Source: Bacillota bacterium (GTDB lineage Bacteria; Bacillota; Sulfobacillia; Symbiobacteriales; Symbiobacteriaceae). Taken from it: a DNA stretch of 5,991 bases. Positions 1-5,466 of this stretch are shown piece by piece (position 1 is the stretch's first letter; every line of letters starts with the position of its first letter). The translations under genes and the position numbers were made by a program. Below the pieces are notes generated by a model. The model was given only the letters and a program-made list of their open reading frames with translations. It was not told the origin of the DNA and made no database searches. The stretch is from assembly GCA_028287415.1 (NCBI GenBank), contig JAQBPS010000215.1:1-5991 (forward strand), in the 5' to 3' direction.

Positions 1-633
1 GTTGGCCACCAGGTTGGCGTGGGTCAGCATGGCGCCCTTGGGCAGCCCGGTCGTCCCGCCAGTGTACTGGAGCACGGCCACATCCGCCGGGCTGATCGGG
101 ACCGCCGGGTCCGCGTCTGAGGCTTCGGCAAGCAGGCTGGCCAGCGAAAGGGCAGCCGAATCGACCGGGGTCTCCGCGCCCAGCTGTGCGACGATAATCG
201 CCTCCAGCGAGGTGCTCTGCAGTAACCCCGCGACCCGGGGGTAGAGCGGCCCGGCCACCACAAGGAAGCGGGCGCCCGAGTCCTGCGCCAGGTACTGCAC
301 TTCCCGCTCCACGTAAAGCGGGTTCACCTGGGCCACAACACCGCCCGCCCTGAGGGTGCCGTAGTAGGCGACCACGTAGGCCGGGCAGTTCGGCAGCATC
401 AGCATGACACGCTCGCCCTTGCGCAGCCCCTGGCTGATCAGTGCGTTGGCGAACCGGTTCACCCGTTTGGCAAGCTCCCGGTAGGTAATGGTCTCCTGGT
501 AGTAGGCCAGGGCAATCAGGTCGGGGTTCTGTGCCGCCCGGTCATCCAGCAGCCGAAATAGCGGTGATGCCGGGAAAGTGAAGTCCGGCGAGACGTCCGG
601 CGAATAAAACCGGTGCCAGGGTCGCTCTTCCAC
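1..633 (-). CDS. Acyl-CoA synthetase (AMP-forming), N-terminal part, cut by left edge
   Basis: Adenylate-forming acid-CoA ligase of the long-chain fatty-acid type; the family makes acyl-CoA from a carboxylate, ATP and CoA through an acyl-AMP intermediate in the cytoplasm. Reading from base 633 gives 211 uninterrupted residues beginning MEERPWHRFY, followed by the family's early segments (ITYRELAKRVNRFAN; GERVMLMLPNCPAYVV; GGVVAQVNPLYVERE). The P-loop-like AMP-binding motif YTGGTTGLPKG is at residues 190-200, just before the window edge. Family members are usually about 500-560 residues, so the adenylation core and the C-terminal domain lie outside. The start is GTG at 633. It shares its first G with the TAG stop of the upstream hydrolase gene (TAGTG), and AAGGAGG lies 10 nt upstream. 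No alternative in-frame start is better placed. As last visible gene of the operon it probably supplies the CoA ester entering the pathway. The acyl chain preferred cannot be told. Confidence 0.95.
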   Translation of the reverse strand, partial: MEERPWHRFYSPDVSPDFTFPASPLFRLLDDRAAQNPDLIALAYYQETITYRELAKRVNRFANALISQGLRKGERVMLMLPNCPAYVVAYYGTLRAGGVVAQVNPLYVEREVQYLAQDSGARFLVVAGPLYPRVAGLLQSTSLEAIIVAQLGAETPVDSAALSLASLLAEASDADPAVPISPADVAVLQYTGGTTGLPKGAMLTHANLVAN

Positions 634-1619
634 TATGACATCGCCTCCTTGCAATTGCGCCTGCCCCATTGCCCGATGCCGATGCGGGTGATCTCGCCTG
701 TGTGCTCGAGATGGATCAGCACCGCCAGCAGCTCCGCCATGATCGACCGCGCCTCCCGGGGATCCCGCTGGGCCTGGGCGCCCATCTGCTTGGCGATCTC
801 CCAGGTGGACTGCGGGCGCTCGCGTACGAGGTCCATTACCCGTCTGGCGTAGTCAACCTGAAAGCGGAGCATATCGGCGACGGCCTGCTTCAGCCCGCCG
901 CGCATCGGCATGCCATGGCTGGGCAGGATCAGGTCGGCAGGGATCTTCGCAGTCTCTTTCAGGCTGGCGAGAAACTCCCCGAAGGGGTCGCCCTGCGTAT
1001 CAAGGTGGACCCAAATATGGGGGGCCAACACGGCACTCACCTGATCCGCGGCCAGGAGCCACTTGCGCTGACGCTCATAGAGCATCACCTGGCCGGGACA
1101 GTGGCCCGGCACGTGGATCACGTCGAAGACGAAGTCGCCCACGCGGATCGGCTGCCCCGGCAACAGCGGCTCCACCGACTCGGGCAGCGATTCCAGCGCC
1201 TCGGGCCTGCCCTCGCGCAGGCGGGCCACCATCGCCTCCTCCATCCCGTGGGCCTGGGCCCATGCTGCGGTCTTCGCAATCGGCATGGCGAAGGGGCCCA
1301 TGTCGTCGGGATGGAGCATCACCCGCCCGCCCCACCGCTCGTGAACGGGCCCGGCGCCAGCAGCGTGGTCAGGGTGGCGGTGGGTCAGCACGATGCGCGA
1401 AAGCCCGTGGGCAGGAACGCCAATGGCTTTGAGGGCCCGGCCAAGCGCCCGCAGCGAGGTGGGCCAGTTCAGGCCGCAGTCAACCAGCAGGTACTCGCCC
1501 CTGCTGTGAATGAGAAAGGCATTGACGAACGGGACATGCCAGGTCAGCGGGAGGAGGATGCGATAGAGCCCCTCCTCCACCCGCCAGGCATTTTCAGCCA
1601 CGGTCTCTTCGCAAATCAC
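633..1619 (-). CDS. Metallo-beta-lactamase-fold hydrolase (glyoxalase II/LACTB2-like)
   Basis: Predicted cytoplasmic metal-dependent hydrolase of 328 residues. The MBL signature THRHPDH is at residues 79-85, giving ligands His80, His82, Asp84 and His85. The other expected ligands are His173 (in HVPGHCPG), Asp192 (in LLAADQV) and His235 (in LPSHGMP). The binuclear metal site therefore looks complete and the enzyme is probably active. Residues from about 240 to the end are helix-rich and resemble the C-terminal winged-helix extension of LACTB2-type proteins. There is no signal peptide. The GTG start at 1619 overlaps the TGA stop of etfA by 4 nt (GTGA), with AAGGAG 11 nt upstream; the next in-frame GTG (1601) is further from that site. 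The family includes thioesterases, lactonases and nucleases. In this acyl-CoA operon a thioester or lactone substrate is the plausible guess, but that is context only. Confidence 0.93.
   Translation of the reverse strand: MICEETVAENAWRVEEGLYRILLPLTWHVPFVNAFLIHSRGEYLLVDCGLNWPTSLRALGRALKAIGVPAHGLSRIVLTHRHPDHAAGAGPVHERWGGRVMLHPDDMGPFAMPIAKTAAWAQAHGMEEAMVARLREGRPEALESLPESVEPLLPGQPIRVGDFVFDVIHVPGHCPGQVMLYERQRKWLLAADQVSAVLAPHIWVHLDTQGDPFGEFLASLKETAKIPADLILPSHGMPMRGGLKQAVADMLRFQVDYARRVMDLVRERPQSTWEIAKQMGAQAQRDPREARSIMAELLAVLIHLEHTGEITRIGIGQWGRRNCKEAMS
644..650 (-). promoter_or_regulatory. Ribosome binding site of the acyl-CoA synthetase gene
   Basis: AAGGAGG on the minus strand, 10 nt before the GTG start at 633. 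It lies inside the last codons of the hydrolase gene, so it supports the GTG start and implies translational coupling of the two genes. The nearer ATG at 641 is in the hydrolase frame and meets the stop after one more codon, so it is not the ligase start. Confidence 0.75.
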
Positions 1620-2599
1620 TTCTGAAGCATCTCCTTCAAGGCCTCCGTCAGCGTCGGCAGTACCTCCTTGTAGTCCCCGACCAGCCCGAGGCGGGCGTGC
1701 TCGAAGATGGGCGCGTCGGGGTCCGTGTTGATCGCGACGATCACCTTCGACCGGGAGCAGCCGACCAGGTGCTGGCTGGCCCCCGAGATGCCCACAGCGA
1801 TGTAAAGGTCGGGGGCCACCGCCTTGCCGGTCTGGCCGATCTGCCAGGTGGCGGGCACCCAGCCCTCGTCCACCGCTGCCCGGGATGCGCCCACGGCGGC
1901 GCCCAGCACCGCACCCAGCTGCGCAAGGTAGCGGAAATTCTCCGGGCCGCCAAGGCCCCGCCCCCCGGAGACGATCACCTTGGCCTCCTCCAGTTTGGGG
2001 CCGCTGCTCTGCTCGACCGCCGTCTCCAGCACCTGCGGCCAGGCGGGGTCGGGCGTGATTGTCAGGCCCAGATCCCTAGCTTCGCCCGTGCGCTCCGGGT
2101 CGGGCCGGCGTGCCTTGGCCGCACCCGGCTTCACCGTGGCGATGGTTACCGGCCTGCGGGAGGCCATCTTCGCCTCAGCCTTGCCGCCGAAGACCAGGCG
2201 GGACCAGACCAGGCGCCCGTCGGCCTCGGCCCAGCCGGTCACGTCGGTCACCAGGCCGGCGCCGAGCCGGTAGGCGAGGCGGGGCGCCCAGTCCCGGCCG
2301 CTGGTATCAGCCGGGAAGAGGATCACCGTCGCCCCGGTCGCCTGGCTGGCCGCCACCAGCGCCAGCGCCCCGGCCTCGCCAGGGTGCGTGGCCAGGGCAT
2401 CCTCCTCGCATGTCAGAACCAGATCAGCCCCGTGGCTGATCAATGCCGAAGCGCAGCGGGCGGCGCCAGGCCCCAGCGCAGCCACCGTCACCTGCCCACC
2501 CGTCTGGGCGGCGAGATCGGCAGCCCCGCCCAGCAAGTCTAGAACCGCTCCCGACACCGCCCCGTTACCCACGAGGGCAGCCACCAGAACATTTGTCAT
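1616..2599 (-). CDS. etfA: Electron transfer flavoprotein, alpha subunit
   Basis: EtfA pairs with EtfB to carry electrons from acyl-CoA dehydrogenases to the respiratory chain, usually through ETF-quinone oxidoreductase. The product is 327 residues, the usual family size. The N-terminal half is the ETF alpha/beta fold ([11 protein letters not shown]). The C-terminal FAD domain begins near residue 200 with [15 protein letters not shown] and continues with [17 protein letters not shown] and IGQTGK. The FAD signature runs from about residue 265 (LYIAVGISG) to 291 (IVAIN). One signature position differs: GASQH, where Ile or Val is usual before QH. I chose ATG at 2599 because GGAGGTG ends 6 nt before it; a GTG three codons upstream (2608) lies within that ribosome binding site. 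The gene follows etfB by 17 nt and overlaps the next gene by 4 nt. Confidence 0.97.
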   Translation of the reverse strand: MTNVLVAALVGNGAVSGAVLDLLGGAADLAAQTGGQVTVAALGPGAARCASALISHGADLVLTCEEDALATHPGEAGALALVAASQATGATVILFPADTSGRDWAPRLAYRLGAGLVTDVTGWAEADGRLVWSRLVFGGKAEAKMASRRPVTIATVKPGAAKARRPDPERTGEARDLGLTITPDPAWPQVLETAVEQSSGPKLEEAKVIVSGGRGLGGPENFRYLAQLGAVLGAAVGASRAAVDEGWVPATWQIGQTGKAVAPDLYIAVGISGASQHLVGCSRSKVIVAINTDPDAPIFEHARLGLVGDYKEVLPTLTEALKEMLQK

Positions 2600-2605
2600 G
2601 TAAGC

Positions 2606-2612
2606 CACCTCC
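2606..2612 (-). promoter_or_regulatory. Ribosome binding site deciding the etfA start
   Basis: GGAGGTG on the minus strand sits 6 nt before ATG 2599. It contains the in-frame GTG at 2608, which makes that GTG an unlikely start. Confidence 0.75.
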
Positions 2613-2616
2613 GGTA

Positions 2617-3414
2617 TTACAGGGCGCCCAGTTCGAGCAGCCGGCGGGCGAGGGCCCGAGCTCCGGCCTGCAGATTCTCGCCCTCGATCATCTCGGCCCG
2701 CTTGCGGGGTTCGGGCACGGTCAGGTCCAGGGTCTCGATGGCCGGGTCAGCCGCCGCTTCGCCGCTGAACCCCAGGTCCGCCGGACTCAGCGTTGTCAGG
2801 GGCTTGCGGGCGGCCATCATCACGTCCTTCACCTTGGCCGACCGCAGGACATTGGTCTCATCGTTGGTGATGGTCAGGACCGCCGGGCCGGGAAGGCGGA
2901 TGGTCTGATAGCCATCATCCAGCTCCCGGCGGAGCTTCAGGCTCCCGCCGTCCGGATTGATGCGGGAGACGAATGGCACGCAGGGCAGCCCGAGTTCTTC
3001 GGCGACCATGACGCCGACTTGCCCGGCCTCCCAGTCCGCCGCCTGGCGCCCGGCAAGGATCAGGTCGACCGCGTCCAAGGTGCGAATGGCCGCCGCGAGC
3101 AGCTTCGCCTTTCCCATGGAGTCCATGCTGTTGGCTTCAGCGTTAATGAGCACAGCTGCGTCCGCAGTGAGGGCCAGGGCCTTGCGCAGCATTTCCTCGG
3201 CCCCCTTCGGCCCAAGGCTGACAGCCGTGATCTTCACGTCGCCGCCTTTGGCCTCCCGCAGCTTGAGCGCCACCTCCAGGGCATTCCCGTCGAAGACGCT
3301 CATCACATAGGGCGCCCGGTCCACGTTCGGCACCTGCAGTAGCCGGTCGACCCGGAACGCCCTCGCAGGAATTTCGGGGTCGAGCACTTGTTTGATTAGC
3401 ACGACGACATGCAT
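2617..3414 (-). CDS. etfB: Electron transfer flavoprotein, beta subunit
   Basis: EtfB is the partner of EtfA; in classical ETFs it holds a structural AMP and carries the loop that recognises acyl-CoA dehydrogenases. The product is 265 residues. It opens with MHVVVLIKQVLDPE, typical of the family, and has FDGNALEVALKLRE at 41-54 and GRQAADWEAGQVG at 122-134, which corresponds to the nucleotide-site segment GRQAIDGDTGQVG of other EtfB proteins. The recognition-loop region is near residues 188-204 (NVLRSAKVKDVMMAARK). By eye it aligns with the human loop N-x-x-R-x-A-x-L, with Val195 at the anchoring Leu position and without the usual Pro residues. The start is ATG 3414, with AAGGAGGG 9 nt upstream; an in-frame GTG at 3465 lies inside the preceding SDR gene and has no such support. 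It follows the SDR gene by 25 nt. Whether this ETF is classical or bifurcating cannot be settled by eye. Confidence 0.97.
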   Translation of the reverse strand: MHVVVLIKQVLDPEIPARAFRVDRLLQVPNVDRAPYVMSVFDGNALEVALKLREAKGGDVKITAVSLGPKGAEEMLRKALALTADAAVLINAEANSMDSMGKAKLLAAAIRTLDAVDLILAGRQAADWEAGQVGVMVAEELGLPCVPFVSRINPDGGSLKLRRELDDGYQTIRLPGPAVLTITNDETNVLRSAKVKDVMMAARKPLTTLSPADLGFSGEAAADPAIETLDLTVPEPRKRAEMIEGENLQAGARALARRLLELGAL

Positions 3415-3423
3415 GGACGAAAA

Positions 3424-3431
3424 CCCTCCTT
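3424..3431 (-). promoter_or_regulatory. Ribosome binding site of etfB
   Basis: AAGGAGGG lies 9 nt before ATG 3414 and sets the start. It is part of a 12-nt block, CCTGAAGGAGGG (3424-3435), that also occurs before the SDR gene. Confidence 0.8.
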
Positions 3432-3439
3432 CAGGTAAG

Positions 3440-4198
3440 CTACGCCTTGGGGCCGCCGGCGACATAGATCACCTGGCCGGACACGTAGCTGGACTCATCG
3501 CTGCACAGGAAGGCGATGACATTCCCGAGATCCTCCGGCTGCCCGACCCGCCGCAGCGGAATGGCCGCCGCGGCCTTGACCTTCATCTCCTCAAAATCGA
3601 TCCCCATCCGCTCGGCGGTGGCCCGGGTCATGCGCGTCTCGATGAAGCCGGGAGCGACACAGTTGACGTTGATGTTGAACGGCCCGAGCTCGATGGCCAG
3701 GGTCTTGGTCAGCCCCTGCATGCCCGCCTTGGCCGCCGAGTAGTTGGCCTGCCCGCGGTTGCCCAGTGCCGACGTGGACGACGTGAGGACGATCTTGCCG
3801 TACTTCTGCTCGACCATGTGCTTCTGGGCCGCCTGGACAGCCAGGAAGGTCCCCTTCAGGTGGGTATCCATCACGCCGTCCCAGTCATCCTCGGACATCT
3901 TGTGCAGCAAGCTGTCCCGGGTGATGCCGGCGCAGGCCACCAGGATATCCAGCTTGCCGAACTCGGCCACGGTGCGCTGCACAGCGGCTTCCATCTGGCC
4001 CTTGTCGGTCACATTGCAAGCGGTGGCGATCGCCTTGCCGCCCAGCGCCCGGATCTCGGCAGCGGTCTCCTCGGCTGGGCCGAGGTCCATGTCGCTAATC
4101 GCAACCGCGCAGCCCTGAGCGGCCAGCACCTTGGCGGTGCCGGCCCCAATGCCGCGGCCGGCGCCGGTGAGAAACGCTACCCGATTCGCAAAACGCAT
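3440..4198 (-). CDS. SDR-family oxidoreductase, FabG-like 3-hydroxyacyl-CoA dehydrogenase candidate
   Basis: Classical short-chain dehydrogenase of 252 residues, the usual length. The dinucleotide motif TGAGRGIG is at 11-18. The acidic Asp36 at the end of the second strand (VAISDMD) favours NAD(H) over NADP(H), which suits an oxidative, catabolic role. The active site has YSAAK with Tyr153 and Lys157, and a Ser at 140/141. The PGFIETRM segment (183-190) and the C-terminal VSGQVIYVAGG are typical of FabG-like proteins. Two departures are visible: ACAG (88-91) in place of the common NNAG, and His113 (DTHLKGTF) at the position where most members have the tetrad Asn. The loop between Ser and Tyr is about one residue shorter than in E. 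coli FabG. ATG 4198 has AAGGAGGG 7 nt upstream. The gene sits between the MaoC subunits and the ETF genes, so oxidation of the hydrated acyl-CoA is the likely job. The exact substrate is unknown. Confidence 0.93.
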   Translation of the reverse strand: MRFANRVAFLTGAGRGIGAGTAKVLAAQGCAVAISDMDLGPAEETAAEIRALGGKAIATACNVTDKGQMEAAVQRTVAEFGKLDILVACAGITRDSLLHKMSEDDWDGVMDTHLKGTFLAVQAAQKHMVEQKYGKIVLTSSTSALGNRGQANYSAAKAGMQGLTKTLAIELGPFNINVNCVAPGFIETRMTRATAERMGIDFEEMKVKAAAAIPLRRVGQPEDLGNVIAFLCSDESSYVSGQVIYVAGGPKA

Positions 4199-4205
4199 CT
4201 GAACG

Positions 4206-4213
4206 CCCTCCTT
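4206..4213 (-). promoter_or_regulatory. Ribosome binding site of the SDR gene
   Basis: AAGGAGGG lies 7 nt before ATG 4198 in the 26-nt gap after the MaoC gene. It belongs to the second copy of the 12-nt block CCTGAAGGAGGG (4206-4217). Confidence 0.8.
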
Positions 4214-4224
4214 CAGGCAATGTC

Positions 4225-4644
4225 TTAGTGACCGGGCAAGTACACTTCGGCCTCGCCGGCCGTAACCTGCTCACCCTTCTGGTTCTCCGCCCACACATCC
4301 AGCGTCACGACCGCCCGATTGCCGTCGGCCGGCGTCACCTGCTTGACTGTGCCCTTGCAAGTGATCACGTCCTGGAGGTGCACCATGGCCGCAAACTTCA
4401 CCTTGAGCCGCTTGACGCCCTCGGCGCCCGCAAGCTCGCTCAGGAACTGTCCCAGGAAAGCCATACTGAGCATGCCGTGTGCGATCACATCCGGCAGTCC
4501 GACGGACCGGGCCGTCTCCACGTCCGTGTGGATCAGGTTGTAGTCGCCGGAGGCGCCGGCGTACTTGATCAGCTGGACCTTCTGGATCGGCTCCTTCACC
4601 AGCGCCGGTACGGCGTCGCCCGGCTTCAGTTCGTTGTAGAACAT
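4225..4644 (-). CDS. MaoC-family hotdog dehydratase, catalytic subunit (R-specific enoyl-CoA hydratase type)
   Basis: Small hotdog-fold protein of 139 residues. Family members hydrate trans-2-enoyl-CoA to (R)-3-hydroxyacyl-CoA. The hydratase-2 signature is clear: YAGASGDYNLIH at residues 28-39, with the catalytic pair Asp34 and His39 and the conserved Asn36; Leu37 replaces the usual Pro. It continues with a typical AHGMLSMAFLGQFL segment. The preceding gene encodes a related hotdog protein without the catalytic His, so the two probably form a heteromer in which this subunit does the chemistry, as in ChsH1-ChsH2-type hydratases. I chose ATG 4644 because AGGAGG ends 6 nt before it. An in-frame GTG at 4659, overlapping the upstream stop, would add five residues (MRRAR) but places the ribosome binding site inside the gene. 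Confidence 0.93.
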   Translation of the reverse strand: MFYNELKPGDAVPALVKEPIQKVQLIKYAGASGDYNLIHTDVETARSVGLPDVIAHGMLSMAFLGQFLSELAGAEGVKRLKVKFAAMVHLQDVITCKGTVKQVTPADGNRAVVTLDVWAENQKGEQVTAGEAEVYLPGH

Positions 4645-4650
4645 GCGCGC

Positions 4651-4656
4651 CCTCCT
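4651..4656 (-). promoter_or_regulatory. Ribosome binding site deciding the MaoC start
   Basis: AGGAGG ends 6 nt before ATG 4644 and directly follows the upstream stop codon, sharing its last A. Its position argues for ATG 4644 over GTG 4659. Confidence 0.7.
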
Positions 4657-5051
4657 CACCGGTAGATGACCGTGGAACGGCTCTTGTAGACCAGCTGCCC
4701 CTGCTCGTCCGTTCCCTCGGACTCGAAAATGTAGAAGGTCATATGGCCCACTTTGCCCTCGCGCTCATACACATCGGCGATACGGCGAACCACCGTGATG
4801 CGGTCCCCGCCTCGGATCGGCCGCTCGTACGCAAACTCTTCGCCACCGTGCAAAATGCGCTTCGGGTCCAGGTCCACGCCCGGTAGCTTCGTGCGGAAGG
4901 TGGTCGGGAAGGTGGGTGGGGCGACATCCCCCCGGGCGTAGACCGGGCTGGGGTCGCCGATCGCTTCGGCGAATTTGCGGATGGCCCCCCGTTCCACCTC
5001 ATTGACGGTGGCTTCTGAGCTCAGGCCGATGATGGAGCGGTCAACAGCCAT
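4656..5051 (-). CDS. MaoC/FAS1-like N-terminal-type hotdog dehydratase subunit
   Basis: A 131-residue hotdog protein of the MaoC_dehydrat_N / FAS1-like dehydratase type. The segment FAEAIGDPSPVY at residues 27-38 mirrors the hydratase-2 signature: it keeps Gly32-Asp33 but has Tyr38 where the catalytic His would be. A conserved-looking LHGGEEFAYERPIRGGD stretch (67-83) and a C-terminal strand ending in STVIYR complete the fold. In double-hotdog hydratases the N-terminal half of this kind shapes the acyl-chain pocket and lacks catalysis, so this is most likely the non-catalytic partner of the next gene product. ATG 5051 has GAGGAGG 6 nt upstream and overlaps the TAA stop of the DUF35 gene by one base (TAATG), which implies coupled translation. 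It ends 11 nt before the MaoC start. Confidence 0.9.
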   Translation of the reverse strand: MAVDRSIIGLSSEATVNEVERGAIRKFAEAIGDPSPVYARGDVAPPTFPTTFRTKLPGVDLDPKRILHGGEEFAYERPIRGGDRITVVRRIADVYEREGKVGHMTFYIFESEGTDEQGQLVYKSRSTVIYR

Positions 5052-5464
5052 TACGATCCTCCTCTCATCAGGCGAAACTTCGGCAGCGTAATCTCGGTCG
5101 TCACCGCATCGAAGAAAACCTCGACACGGGCGCCAATCGTCAGCGCCCCGGCGCCGCCGACGATGTTGCTCATCATGCGCACGCCCTCATCCAGGTCGAT
5201 CAGGGCGACGACGTAGGGCACATCCGGCTTGAATGCGTCCGGGGAGCGGTGGACGACCGTGTAGGAGTAGACCGTCCCCGTGCCCGCAGCCGCCACCCAC
5301 TGGATCTGGTCGGACATGCAGTGCGGGCAGACCGACCGCGGGTAGAAAATGTGCCGCTGGCAGCTGTCGCAGCGCTGGATCAGCAGACGGGCCGCCCGCG
5401 CCGCCTCCCAGTATGGCGCCGTGTCTCCGTCCGGCAGCGGGAGGGGCTTGAAGTAATCCGGCAT
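5051..5464 (-). CDS. DUF35 zinc-ribbon/OB-fold protein, partner of the thiolase-like enzyme
   Basis: A 137-residue acyl-CoA-binding-type accessory protein. After an N-terminal helix (APYWEAARAARLLIQRC) comes a four-Cys zinc ribbon: Cys32, Cys35, Cys46 and Cys49 (CDSC...CPHC). The OB-fold follows: GTGTVYSYTVVHRSPDAF, then VPYVVALIDLDEGVRMMSNIVG, then a C-terminal ALTIGARVEVFFDAV segment. DUF35 proteins are regularly encoded beside SCP2/lipid-transfer-type thiolases and bind them; in the steroid pathway the DUF35 domain of ChsH2 holds the aldolase Ltp2. Here the gene begins 2 nt after the thiolase stop and overlaps the next gene by 1 nt, so a complex with the thiolase-like protein is likely. 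ATG 5464 has GGGGAGGG 7 nt upstream; an in-frame TTG at 5488, inside the thiolase gene, is less likely. Confidence 0.94.
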   Translation of the reverse strand: MPDYFKPLPLPDGDTAPYWEAARAARLLIQRCDSCQRHIFYPRSVCPHCMSDQIQWVAAAGTGTVYSYTVVHRSPDAFKPDVPYVVALIDLDEGVRMMSNIVGGAGALTIGARVEVFFDAVTTEITLPKFRLMRGGS

Positions 5465-5466
5465 CT

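Noticed and set aside
669..1625. Long plus-strand open frame (318 codons) opposite the MBL hydrolase gene
   Set aside because: The minus-strand protein has a complete MBL metal motif set. The plus-strand translation shows no recognisable motif and is a typical antisense frame in GC-rich DNA.
2600..2616. Internal promoter or terminator in the gaps between genes
   Set aside because: The gaps are at most 26 nt, mostly filled by ribosome binding sites, and hold no stem-loop with a T-run and no -35/-10 pair.
1697..3342. Plus-strand open frames of 281 and 299 codons opposite etfA and etfB
   Set aside because: They are antisense to clearly recognised ETF genes, rich in Arg, Gly and Pro, without motifs, and one crosses a gene boundary.
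2617..3414. Calling EtfAB an electron-bifurcating ETF
   Set aside because: By eye the cofactor-site residues do not separate bifurcating from classical groups, and no NADH- or ferredoxin-linked partner is visible.
3392..4228. Plus-strand open frame of 278 codons opposite the SDR gene
   Set aside because: The SDR motifs on the minus strand are unambiguous; the opposite frame has no family features.
3440..4644. PhaJ/PhaB-type polyhydroxyalkanoate synthesis module (MaoC plus FabG-like SDR)
   Set aside because: No PHA synthase or phasin is present, the SDR looks NAD-linked, and the ETF, thiolase/DUF35 and ligase context points to degradation.
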